Assembly: GCA_964036045.1 (NCBI GenBank)
Contig: OZ038382.1
Coordinates: forward strand, 132,484,442 to 132,548,441
Origin: Eutreptiella sp. 'Long Island Sound 2002'
Taxonomy: Eukaryota > Euglenozoa > Euglenophyceae > Eutreptiales > Eutreptiaceae
Direction of reading: 5' to 3'
Length of the DNA stretch: 64,000 bases
The notes under the pieces are model-generated. The model had not been told where the DNA came from and did not search any database. It saw only the letters and a program-made list of their open reading frames with translations. Position numbers and translations under genes: made by a program. Below are positions 12,311 through 22,628 of this stretch, piece after piece. Numbering within the stretch: the first letter of the stretch is position 1; every line of letters begins with the position of its first letter.

Positions 12311-13035
12311 TCAATGAAGAAGAAGTATTCGATGATGTCATCGTAATCCAGGCGAAAAGTGGAGCGGTGGTGGCGGAGTGGTGATCGATGAGTGTACAGT
12401 GAGGTGGAGTGATGATTTGTGTCGTGTGAATGTGGTGCTGGATGCAAGGTGTTGTGTTAGTGTTTGTGCGGTGGTGATGTGCAAGTGCGAGTGAAGGAGA
12501 ACCTTGTCGTTCCTTAGAGAGCTTCTTTGATTGATTCATTCTTGGAAATCGATTCGTTCTAGGAAATTGAAATGGATTGCTTTCCTGAACATGCGGGTTG
12601 AGAGGTTGGTGGGGAAAAAGAGTGACGGGAGTAGCTGTGAGACAGGTTGGAGGCGCGATGAGGGCAAAAAGCGAGTCGTGGCGAGTGTTGAAGAAGTTGG
12701 GAGTAGAACAAAGGAAGCGAGTGCAAAATTTAAATGACGGATGTTGTGAAACATACCGAGACTTGCAGAAACTAGAATGAGAGCAGTGAAGGGGACGATT
12801 GAATCGACACACAATAAACGCATTTATGTCGATAAGAGATTCGATTAGAGTTGGTGGAAGTGGAGAGCTCGAAGCCGATATCGCAATTAAGTGATGAGAG
12901 AAAGCATGGGTGTGGGGGAGTATGGGAAGGGAGAACCTGGTTGAAGTAGATATTCGCGAATGGGTTCTGAGATTGACATGACAACCTTTGAGAAGGTGGT
13001 GAGAAAGATGCGTGGAGGGAAGGAGACGTGGGGTC

Positions 13036-15324
13036 TCACTTTCGCTTCGTGTATTTAGCATTGGGAGGTTTATTGGTGAGAAGTTGATTTTTATGACTCT
13101 TGGCACCCAAGTCAGCTCCGAGCTGTTCGATGACAGACCATTCATGGATGTGCTCTTGGTCGGTGGTGAGGCGCTTGTTGTGAATTAGATGTTGTTGTTT
13201 TTGGAGATTGATGTTCTGACCTTGAGAAAAATTGATCCCTGTGATATCTTGACCATGTGCAATGATTGGAGAGTCGTCGTTGGTATAGGTGATCTCGTAA
13301 TGGAGTGATGTTCCAATTGACATGGACGAGAAATGGAGTGGAATGATTCTTTCAATTTCGCCGAAGATAGCCGCTGCTTTGGCGAGGGAAATGTGGGTGG
13401 TTGCGGCTGGTGCTTCGGCGACTACGGCCTTGGAAGAGGTGAGGACGTGCTTTTTGGGTTGAGAGTTGGCTTGCTGAATGCGGGGGTTGGGAGTGTATTT
13501 CCCATTGGGGTATAGCAAGACAAGACCTGCATCCCAAAGCAATTGGTTCAACCAATGGAGTCGGCCTATTTCTGAGTTGGTGGGAGAAGGGATGCATTCG
13601 GAGTCTACGTGGAAGAGAATGGAATATTTGGTTCGGACCATCGCGAATTTCAAAAATTCATCAATTCTTGGGATGCTCCTTAGTTGGTTGAGGAGTTCAA
13701 GTGGTGGAGCGGCAGGGTGTCCTCTACGAAGCGTGGCAACAAAGGTGTCAGGGTGGGTGGCAAGATCAAAGGGGCATGCAATGATTGTTGGTGATTGAGA
13801 TGTGAGAGGGTGTTGTTGTTGGAGTGTGGTTGCTAGTTCCTCGACCTCTTCCGTGTGACAATCTATGTCGAAACGGAAGTACTCGTGGTCTTGGTCACCT
13901 TGAGGGTGTTTGGAGATGGGGGAAGGGCGTTTGTGGAAAGCCGCTCGTTGAACATCGGCCGTTGAGGAGGCAATTGATGCCTTTTCATGCATTTTTCCTT
14001 GGAGTGACCTATTGATGAACGCGTAGGCACTTTCCCGGCTACCATCGTTGAGTTGCTTTTTCAAGATGTCAACTCCTAATCGAGTGGTGGCGGGGTCCTT
14101 TGGGGTGCGTGGTGGAGGTTGGTAAGAGTGTGTTTTGGATGTGTCAATGGTGATGATCATCATGCCGGTGGTGTTGTTGAATGTGGCTTGTTTGATGGGA
14201 GTCGAAGAAAAGATGTTGTTGTTGTCATGAATGAAAGGTTTGTAAGTGTCGATGTAGGAAATGTTGTCTAGGTATCTTGTGAACTTTTGCAAAATTGGGC
14301 GGTAGTCCCATATGATGGTGTCGGCGGGGGAGAGGCTTGCGCCGAGTACCGGAAGAAAGATTTTTCCTTTCAAGAAAATTTGTTTGGATGCGAGGTCGTG
14401 GACGGATTCAAAGAGGGTGAGGACGTGGTTGTAGGTATTGTGTTCGGCGTCTGGATCAAAAATGTCGGTGCAAAGTGGGGTGGCGAGAAAAGTGCGTGTG
14501 GCGGATGTGGATAGGACAAGTAAGAGGTTGTCTTGGTCAAAACCATCTCCGCAAGAGATATATTTGGCGTGTTGGAGAGCCTCTTTTTGTTTTGTGGTCG
14601 AAGTGGAGAGGAGGGGGGTGTAGGAATCTCCAAAAATGTGTTGTGTGTCGGTCATAAAAATGCCGACTTCAAAGCCTTCGGAAGAGTTCCACTCTTCGGC
14701 TATGATTTCCGGGGGAAGGGAGTGTTGGCGTGAAGAAAAGGCTTGTGTGTTGCCTTGTGGTGAAAAGTCGAAAATTTGTGGAGCCTTGTTGGAGTCTAGT
14801 AGTTTGCGAAGTGAGGTTTTGTCGGTGGGGATTTTGGATGAGGGAGTGGAGTATTTACCTTTGGGTGTTGAATCTTTAGGTGGGTTAAGGGTGGGAACAA
14901 GAGTAGAGCTGGATGAGGGCGATGAGTGAGAAGGTTGGGATTGGGTTGAGCTTGAAGGAATATCCTGAGAGTTTGAAGGCCCACTATTACTTGGAGTCTT
15001 TTGCTTCCCATTTGGGGATTTTTGAGAACGTTGAGGAGTTCGATGTTTGTTCGGAGTCGTCAGATTTCCTTCGTGTTCTTGTCAGTTCTTGGTTTTATTG
15101 GGGCTTTGTTGATCTCGTTCATCTTCTCTGGAAGGTTGTTGTTCATTGACACATTCCATTTCATTTTGAAATTGACCTTGGGTTCGTCGCCTTTCGTTTA
15201 ATTGTTGATTACGTCGGACTTGACCAATTTCGTTGCTTGTTTTCACCTCATTCTCGATGCGGTCAATGCGATATTTAACATGGCCGCTCGCTTTTGGTCC
15301 TGCTCGTTCTTTTCCTTTGCCCAT
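13036..15324 (-). pseudogene. LINE ORF1
   Basis: About 762 codons from ATG 15,322-15,324 to the stop at 13,036, with one in-frame TGA at 15,082-15,084; the same frame continues through it. The N-terminus is basic and charged (MGKGKERAGPKASGH) and then has a heptad-like, E/N/Q/R-rich stretch that could form a coiled coil. A Ser/Pro/Gln-rich linker follows, and then a long globular region without a motif I can name. Position upstream of ORF2 on the same strand is the main reason to call it ORF1. In LINEs this protein binds the element RNA. I see no CCHC knuckle in it. Confidence 0.75.
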
Positions 15325-15580
15325 GCTGATTGAATATGATCACTGGTGATATTGGGATTCACAGATGACTTGAAACGCGTCGTCTGGTATATGACTGTGG
15401 AGTTCGGATCTCGGCGAAATCAACAGATGATAAATCGGTGATCAGCGTGGTCAGCAGTTGATGCAGGAAATGATGAAGGTGAAAGCAAATTCCGGGAATT
15501 TATAGAAAGTGGTTTTTTGTAATTCTGAGCAGAAGGCTACCCGCACACCTTCGCTAGGAATCGCCACACGCAGTTCTTTT

Positions 15581-15595
15581 AAACACCAGGTCTTT
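15581..15595 (+). repeat. 15-bp target-site duplication of the LINE (right copy)
   Basis: AAACACCAGGTCTTT is the partner of 6,048-6,062 with one mismatch. It marks the 5' end of the minus-strand LINE and the last gag-side codons of the Ty3 frame. Confidence 0.88.
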
Positions 15596-18147
15596 GGTGC
15601 CACCGGAGCGTCCCTGTCAGAACTCCGCAAGACAGGTCACCTCGAACCCCTTGTTCCGCAATTTGCGGGCCATCTTCATGAAACAGCTTCTCTTCTTAGC
15701 GTTGCCGTCATCACCACCTTCATGCTCACGCTTGGCTCCTTGTTCTTTCTGGGCCTGCGTCTGTGAGCGTGTGGTAGGACCAGACTGCCCTCCAGAGGTC
15801 TCGGAGTTCCCCCCTGGATTAGGGTTGGGGTTGCCTCCGTTCTTGTCCGTGTTCTTGTTGTCCTTGTCTGGCTGGCGGTTAGCGCCTCCTCCTCGTCCAC
15901 CTTGACTCTTGTCTTGCCCTTGTCGACGTCCTTTCGACTTGCCCTTGTCGGAGTCGTTGCGTTTGCCTTTGCCTCCACCTTTGCCTGAGCCTTTGCCAGG
16001 ATCTTCACCTTTAAGCTTCGCCGATAGGCGTTGCTTATGGTAGCACTCATCCTCATAGTGCTTCCTCTTCCCACAGAAGGCACAGGTGATGGTGCACGTG
16101 TAATGATCCGGCATCTTCGCCTTGGCGCCGGTGTTGGTCTCCTGCTGCCTCCCCTGGACTACGAAGCAGTCTCGCTGCTCTCAGTCAGGGGCGTGCTGCA
16201 GGTGGACCTGCTCGTCTCTGGCATCACACCAGAAGAGCTCCTTGACGTTCTCCATGATACGGGCGTGGGCGTGTTTGGAGGTAGTCCCCTGCCCAGGTCT
16301 GGATCCTTGGTACCCTTTGCCATGGCCTCCAGAGCCTCCTCCTCCAGGACGGTAGTTGTTCAGGTGCTGATCGCTCTCCTTCTCCAGCGCCAGCTCCAGG
16401 AGTAGCACGCATAGATCCTCGTAGCGGAGGGATCTAGCCTTGCGCTCTGCCGTCGAACGGCACTCGTCCCACAGCTCTCGAGGGAGCCTAGCCACCAACC
16501 AGAACAGCAGGTCGTCGCTGCTGTAGGAACCGGGCGTCAGTCGTCCAGCCCAGTGGTCCAGGTCAACCAACAGCTCAGAGACCCTGCCAGATTTCGGGTT
16601 GTTGGGCAGCACGGGCAGGTTTTGGATCTCGGCCCTGATGGAGAGGTCGGTTTCGTAGGTTGGGTACTGCCTCTTCAAGGTAACCAACACATCGGCAAAG
16701 GTGGCGGAGTTAGTCACGATCTGCCTGACCTGCTTCTCCAGGTACTTGGTCTTCCAGCACTGCAGGAGCAGATCGCACTTGACCCGTCCACTAGCATGGG
16801 TTTGGCCGGTCAATCGAAGAAACCGGCCAAAATTCTCAGCGAACCCGCTGAAGTCCTTGCCTGTGAACTCAGGCAGGTTCACCACGATCTTGGAGGTGGC
16901 AATAGCCTTCGCCTCATGAGACCTGCGTCCCTCAGGACGTCGGGTCTTCCTCTTCTTCTTCTTCTTCTTCCCACTTGGGTTCTCGGGGTCCTCCGGGTCA
17001 TCGTCCTCCGAGGGCGAAGCAGAAGTCATAGACGGCGGCTCATCATCGGAGGGGTCTCCGCCTAGATCACTAGAGCCATAAAGCTCCACGTCCACCATTG
17101 CCCTCAAGGCTGTCAGCCCCAGCCAGTCCAGCTCGGCTCTCGTAGAGTTCGTCACGTGGCTGTAGGGCGGCTAGGCCGTTCTCGGTACAAAAGGACTTCT
17201 CGGTATCGCTGCAGGGGTCGGCATCGGTCGGCTCCTCAGGCTCCCCAGGGTGTTTGTCAGCCCTGCCACCAGTCGGTTGGCCTGTACTTGATGGGCCCAC
17301 ACTCCCACCGTGGTAGGTGACGCTTGGGGCGGTATCATCAGGGGCTCCAGTTTCTCTCGAATCTCTTGAGTGAGGTCGCCAACAATTTTAGAGGTGGCTC
17401 CTCGGAGCGCCTCGTTGATCTCGGACCGCGTCAGGGACCTGTTGGAGGATCTCCCCGATCCTCTACTCCTGACTCAGGTCCTCTCCTCAACCCACTCAAG
17501 GTTGCATACCCAGGAACATCCACATAGGTTCCCGTAGCGGGTAGAGGATGGTGATAGTCAGCCGCATACCATCGCGGCGCAGAACTGGAGGCCACCGGCT
17601 CACTGGCAGTAGTTGCCTCAGGAAACGCAGTGGTAGGTGGGCCCAAACCATAGGCAGGGTAGGGAGGCATACCAGTAAAGCCTGTGCCATCTGCCATAGG
17701 CGGGTTGGTTATGGGTGTGGATGTTGCAGCGACTGGGTCTGGAATTGGGAGTGTGGTGGTTATAGGAGAGAGTGATGCGTGGAGGCCAGAAGCGCTTGGT
17801 GCGCCTTCGAAGGTAGGCTCATTCGTCAGGTCTTGCCCTTGGTCTTCTCCTTCGTCTGCTATGCCTTCTCCAGCATCCTTCTCGCTCTCTCTCTTCCTCT
17901 TCACAGGATGAGTGACCACCTCCTCGACTGAGAGGGCCCGGAAGGCCGGCTGGAGTCCTTCCAACGAATCCTCCGCCACGTCCACTGGCCCATGTAAGGA
18001 CTCCGAAGGTACAGCGCTAGGTCCAGGTCCAGGTTCACCAGGTGCTGGCCTTGCTGGTGCCTCAGGCGCTGTCTTCACGTCGTGTCCTCTTTCTTTGTGT
18101 CCATCTTCGTTCGCCCTTCTGCTTATATGTGACTGATCTCGGCGCAC
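15596..18147 (-). pseudogene. Ty3 gag
   Basis: The N-terminal part (18,147 to about 17,440) is Pro/Ala/Gly-rich. A frameshift near 17,440 leads to a frame with RSLTRSEINEALRGATSK, then TAG 17,171. The main capsid-like region follows (17,155-16,181), with KKKKKKRK near its start and a helical segment rich in Leu, Arg and Trp. After TGA 16,181 the same frame continues to a zinc knuckle CAFCGKRKHYEDEC (C-x2-C-x4-H-x4-C) near 16,080 and a Gly/Lys/Arg-rich tail. TGA 15,617 separates gag from protease in one frame, so it is either decay or a gag-pol read-through stop. The product would form the particle and bind element RNA. Confidence 0.82.
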
Positions 18148-18185
18148 TGGTTGTACGGCACGGGGTTGCTGCCGGTACGCAGAGA

Positions 18186-18205
18186 CAGTCTGCCTCTTGC
18201 TACCA
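18186..18205 (-). other. Candidate primer-binding site of the Ty3 element
   Basis: On the minus strand TGGTAGCAAGAGGCAG starts with the TGG that pairs with a tRNA CCA end and resembles the initiator-Met type (TGGTATCAGAGC). It sits 38 bp ahead of the gag frame and just behind ...AACATTC, where an LTR would end. No matching 5' LTR was found, so this is a suggestion only. Confidence 0.35.
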
Positions 18206-18593
18206 GAATGTTTTCTAATGATTTCAACACTGTGTTTGTGCCTCTCCTGCTGCTTGCTGCTGGTGTAGGGCTTCCTGCTGCTTGTTTTTGAGGATGAAGC
18301 CAGAGATAAGCAAGTAGAAGAGAATCAGGATCAAAGCATGAAGGGCTGCAGTGTAAACAGTGAAAGATGAAAGAGTATTCACAGAAACTGCAACTCAAGG
18401 CACATCTGATTGCATATTCACAAAGATAGCTGAAATGTTTTGGAAAAAGAGGTGGAAAACTGCCCCATGGTCACTCAATCTCCATAGTGCCATCTCAGGA
18501 GATGTGCACTCTTTGTTTTGGGTCCCATACGTGCTGAGGTGGCAGGGCATGTGGCGATGAGGTCACTGCCATGTCACATGGGATCTTCCTACT

Positions 18594-18680
18594 TAGCTAG
18601 GCTGACCGGGAATTGAACCCAGGACCTCTCAAAAAGAGGTGCCCAGCCCCCTAGGGTGCATACCACTAGGACAGCTAAGA
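18594..18680 (-). repeat. tRNA-like sequence, probably the head of a SINE
   Basis: On the minus strand CCTAGTGGTATGCACC resembles the RNA polymerase III A box and GGTTCAATTCC the B box, about 40 bp apart. The part between can form ACCTC-TTTTTGA-GAGGT, an anticodon-like hairpin with a 7-base loop. The T arm CTGGG/CCCGG pairs. The acceptor arm does not close properly and the variable loop is too short, so this is tRNA-derived and not a working tRNA gene. The body of the SINE would lie at about 18,370-18,593, but I did not find its ends. Confidence 0.5.
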
Positions 18681-19204
18681 ATTCATGACAAAACATGGAT
18701 AAATTCATAGGCTCTGCTCTGGATATGTCAGTTCTCAGTCAACTCAGGAAAAGATGAATTGCCTCACATTGATAGGGGATTAAGGGGTCCACTCCATATC
18801 CTGATTTAGTGTCTGGTTCCATAGGTCAAAATGTGTTATCACCACTTTTGCTTGGGCCAATACTAAGATAGAAATGCCCGTGTGCTCAGTGCATCTCTAA
18901 TACAACTAGAGTATGCCTCAAAGCATCGAAAAAGCACTTTTTCTTACTGGATCTACTCTACAACATTGGAGAATCGTCTTTATAAATTCGGGCATTCGCA
19001 ATAATTATAACTACAGCGTTCAAAAGGCTTTTTATACTACAAATCCGTGAGTTTCCTAAACTCTGTAGTCAATGCTGACCATCACATGTCTGATCTGGCG
19101 ACCGCGTCTCGCGCTTTGCAGCGCGCTCTGTCTCCGAGCTCGCAAACAATAATAAAATATGCAAAAGCATATATAAAAAGTAGACAGAAAAAATAGAAAT
19201 ATTA
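18681..19204. other. Intergenic stretch, nothing recognised
   Basis: Mostly AT-rich, with no long open frame, no repeat partner in the window and no promoter-like signal I would defend. Confidence 0.5.
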
Positions 19205-22045
19205 AACATGGTGCTGACCATTACGAGGTCTGTGCCGAAGACGGTGCTGGGGCAGCCGAACCGGCTTCAGTGTGCTCGTGTGCGCGCTCTGCTTGCACCC
19301 TGCGACCCCTGGCTGTGGTGCGCGGTGTGGGTGTGTGTGTTTGGGCTCCGGTTTCGGCTGCGCCCCGCCACGCCTGCCTGGGCTGTGCGTTGTGGGTGTG
19401 TGTGCTCGGGCTCGGGTTTTGGCTGCGACCCGCCACTCCTGGCTGGGGTTTGTGGTGTGTGGGTTGGCTGCTGCCTGGCACCTGTTCGTGTGCCGTGGTT
19501 CGCTGCGTGTTGTGCGCGCTCCCCGCGTTTGTGGCACCTGGCGGCTGTCGCTGCTTGGCACCTGTCCGTGTGCCTTGGTTGTGGCCGGCGGCGTGCCTCT
19601 CTGGCGTGCCTCGTGGCCCCGCGTGGTGCGCCGCGCCTCTCCGATCCGGTCGCTCTCGGTGCTCCGGTCGGCACTCACGTCGCCGTGGTGCCTTTCCCCA
19701 CCCCGGGGGCTTGCGCCCCCGGCTTTACTTGGCCGCTGCGCGGGGCACGCGGAGGCCGGCCGAGAACCGGGCTCTTTGTGCCTGCCGTGGCCCCCGCCGA
19801 GGCAGGGGCGCTGCGTTCGCTCCGCGTCGTACCCGTTAGGGGCCCTGCGATGGGATTGTCCCTGGCGGGTCCCTCCGGCGTTGGTCTTGGGCTGCGTGCG
19901 CTGCGGTGGTTGGCGTGTGTGGACCCGGTCACTGAGGCGTCCGGTTTCCCGGACTGTCCGTCGTTCGACGGGGGACTCGGCCGGTGCACCGGGGTGTTTC
20001 GTGTGGACGCCGACACCCCCCCATTGCGGGTCGGAGGGCGCCACGCCCGGGTCCCGTGCGTGTGTGCGTGTGCTTGCTCTTCTTGGCCGGGTCGGGCGGG
20101 CCGGCCTCCCGGGCGCGTTCTGGTGCGCCTCACCTTTTCCTTTGGCCGCTTTGGCTTTCTGCTTTGCTTCGCCCACTCCGGGCTGGGGCTGCCCCCGTCT
20201 TGGTCCTTTTTTTTTCTGTTGCCGTCTTCCGCGCGCCCCCTTTGTCTCCTGCTCTCTTTGGTTTCCGACCCCGGGTGCCCTGGGCCTTTCCGCTGTGTGT
20301 TGTTTGTCTTGTTGGCCTCGTGCTTCTCGGCCCTACGTGCGCTCTCGCTCCTTTTGTGTCACCCGCCTGGCTGTTGGTTGTTGCCTGGTGTTTGCCAGCC
20401 CGCCCCCCCTTTTTGTGTCTCACGGTTTTCCTTGCCGCCGCCCCGTTCCTTGTGTTTTTTTTTTCTTCCTTGTCCGCGCCCCCGTTGTCTTTCGCTTTCT
20501 CTGCTTTCCGGCCCCGGGTGCCTTGGGCCTTGGCTCTGTGCTTTGCGTTTTTTTTTCCTCCCGCCTCTCGGCTCTCCGTGCGCTCTCTCTCTTTTTTTTT
20601 TCCTGCTTGGCCGTTGGCTGCTCATTGGTGCTTGGTGCCCCCCACCCCCCTTTCCTTTGTGTCTGGCTGGTTTCGTCGCTGCCGCTCGGTGCCCCCCTTT
20701 TTTTCTTTCTTTTCTTTCCCTGCGTGCGCCCCTGTTGTCCTTGGATCCCTCTGGTTTCAGGCCCCGGGTGCCCTGGGCCTTGGCGCTGTGTTTTGTTTGC
20801 TTTGTGGGCCTCCCGCTTCTCGGCTCTCCATGCGCTCTCTCCTCTTTCTGTGTCTCGCCTGGCCGTTGGTTGCTCCCTGGTGGTTGCTGCCCCCCCCCCC
20901 CCTGCCACTTGGTGCTCCGTTGTTTTTTTTTTGCGTTTTGCGCCCTCGTTGTCTCCGGCTTTCTCTGGTTTCCCGCCCCGGGTGCCTTGGGCCTCGGCGC
21001 TGCGCGTTGTTTGCTTTGTTGGGCTCTGCGTGCGTTCTCGCCTCTTTCGTGCCTCCCGTCTGGCCGTTGGCTGCTCCCCGGTGGTTGCTGCCCCCCCCCC
21101 CTTTTTGTGTCTCGCGGTTTTCGTCGCTTCCGCTCTGTACTGTGTGCCTTGTGTTGTGCTGTGCTGTGTGTCCCGGGTTGCTGTGCTGCGCTGCGCTGCT
21201 GCGCGTTGTGTCGCCCGGTGTTGTGCTGTTGTGTGCTGTGTTGTTTTGGTGCGCTCGGTTGGTGCTGCTGCTCGTCGTGCCATGCCCTCTGGTGCTCCCC
21301 ATCGCCCTGGGGCCCTGTGCATTGCGGCGCTGTGTTTTGCGGTGTTCCCCCGCGCTGTGTGTGTTTTGTCGTTGCGTGGTGGTGTGTGCTGTTGTTCGCC
21401 GCCCTGCTTTGTGCTGTGTGTGTCCTGGGGTGCTGTGCTGTGCGTTCCTTGTCCTCTCCGCTCTGTGCGGTGCTGTGCTTCGCTGTGCTGGTGCGCTTGC
21501 GTTGTGCTGTTCGTGTGGTGCGTGTTGTTGCTGGCGTCTGGTGCTGTGGTGCGCTGCCGTGTGTTGTGCTGTTTCCTTTGGTGTGTTGTGGTGCGGTGCT
21601 GGGTCTGGTGGCCCGTGGTTGTCTGCTCGTGCCGTGCTGTGGCGCCCTGCTGTCCGTTTTCTTTTGCCGGTGGTGTTGGTTTGTGTCTTTTCCCTGTGTG
21701 TGCGGTGCTGTGTTGCGCTGCGCGTCGTGTTGTTCGATTCCGGTTGAGTCTGCGCTGTTGTCGGTGCCTCGTGCTGTGGCGTGTCCCTGTGTGTTGTGGT
21801 GTCTCCCTGGGCGTTCTGCGGTGTGGTGCTGCCGCTCTGGTGTGTCGTGGTGTCCTGCTGTGCTGTGTGTTGTCCTGTGGTGTCCTGCGCCCTGTGCTGT
21901 GTCCTGCGGTGCTGTGCTGCCTTGCAGTGTTGTGCTGGTGGGCTGTGCTGTGCGGTTGTCTGCGCTGCTGCTGTTTGTTTTTCCTTTTGTCCTCTTTTCC
22001 TTTGCCAAAAACCCCTGCTGTTTTTCCGTGCCTTTGAAAAATTTC
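19205..22045. repeat. GC-rich low-complexity block
   Basis: The block is very GC-rich and pyrimidine-skewed, and open in several frames on both strands (up to 946 codons). The peptides are Cys/Leu/Val/Arg monotony without domains, so I do not call genes. Bases about 19,480-19,800 are homologous, in opposite orientation, to about 60,152-60,480 (shared blocks around GGGGGCTTGCGCCCCCGGC and GGCTCTTTGTGCCTGCCG). The right third (about 21,130-21,960) is TGTGCTG-type microsatellite. Confidence 0.75.
20260..21120 (+). repeat. Degenerate 210-250-bp tandem repeat
   Basis: The phrase CCCCGGGTGCC recurs near 20,269, 20,511, 20,762 and 20,975, each time followed by TTGGGCCT, a CTCTCC stretch, GGCCGTTGG and a C run. 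Spacing varies (about 242, 251, 213). Four to five diverged copies make up the core of the GC-rich block. Confidence 0.65.
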
Positions 22046-22049
22046 TGAA

Positions 22050-22628
22050 AACCAACTCCTTAGAAAATCAAACTACACGCAACTCACGCACGCAGGCAAG
22101 CAGCAATACCAAGGTGAAATTTCTGACTTACGTGTTGCCACGCGGCCGCGAAGATGGTGGTGTTGCTTGCAAGGGGTTGACCGCTTTTCCCCCAGGGCCG
22201 GTCGCCTAAGATGAAGAAAAAGAGTGAGGGGGGGCACGAGGGAAGGGAGGTGGGTGCATGGAGAAGGAAAGAAAAGGAAGGGAAGCAAGGCGAAGGGACG
22301 CGGCGGCTTCGAAAATGTTTTTTCGAGTTTTACGCGCTGCTTCTTTGCACCTACGGCTAGTTAGACGTCGTCAGGGACGGCGTTAGGGTCCTACGAGCGT
22401 TTTGGTGTTTACGGCGCTAACTATTCACCTATTTTACGTGGAAAAGTTTTTTGTCGCGTTTTTACGCGTTTCGCAGCGCGCTTTTTGGCCTAACCGTTTT
22501 TTATGCTAATTAGCTTTTTTTTCTGCTATTCAGAAAGTTTTTTCCGTCGTGTTTTACCCATCTTTTTATTTCGTTCTGGGACAGGGCCCTAGCGCGCGCG
22601 ACGGATCCCATCCTTTTCCAAGCCAAGT
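22050..22628. other. Intergenic stretch, nothing recognised
   Basis: No gene or repeat partner is visible between the GC-rich block and the first 53-bp array. A short purine-rich region (22,205-22,300) is present. Confidence 0.5.

Larger units (their letters stand above)
6063..15580 (-). mobile_element. LINE retrotransposon with ORF1, ORF2 and 15-bp TSD
   Basis: A 9.5-kb non-LTR element read on the minus strand. It has a 5' leader (15,580-15,325), ORF1 (15,324-13,036), a spacer with three ~120-bp repeats, ORF2 with endonuclease, RT, RNase H and a C-terminal zinc knuckle (11,977-7,248), and a 1.2-kb 3' tail ending in a few A next to the TSD. The coding strand is strongly C+A rich, so the plus strand is G+T rich from about 6.6 to 15 kb, unlike the flanking Ty3 sequence. 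Decay is light: one TGA in ORF1, and one TAG and one frameshift in ORF2. The exact clade is not decidable by eye; the APE endonuclease plus RNase H order fits I/L1-like groups. Confidence 0.92.
1..18209 (-). mobile_element. Ty3-type LTR retrotransposon, decayed, split by a LINE
   Basis: Read on the minus strand the order is gag (18,147 to 15,596), a 9.5-kb foreign insert (15,580 to 6,063), protease, a methyltransferase-like region, reverse transcriptase, RNase H, integrase and chromodomain (6,062 to 1,151), then a non-coding 3' end running off the window. Without the insert and one target-site copy (9,533 bp), gag and protease fall in the same frame. The order RT-RH-IN is that of Ty3 elements. 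Coding is broken by in-frame stops at 17,171, 16,181, 15,617, 5,766, 1,937 and 1,610 and by frameshifts near 17,440 and 3,180. A primer-binding-site candidate lies at 18,186-18,205, but I found no 5' LTR matching the left end, so the 5' LTR is missing or unrecognised. Seen in sequence except the family assignment. Confidence 0.88.

Noticed and set aside
11820-13145. 441-codon frame in the LINE spacer
   Set aside because: It covers non-coding spacer repeats and overlaps ORF1 and the endonuclease in another frame; no domain.
19208-22048. 946-codon open frame (plus) and 400-590-codon frames in other phases
   Set aside because: They overlap in several frames on both strands, have Cys/Leu/Val/Arg monotony and no domains; they result from GC-rich low-complexity sequence.
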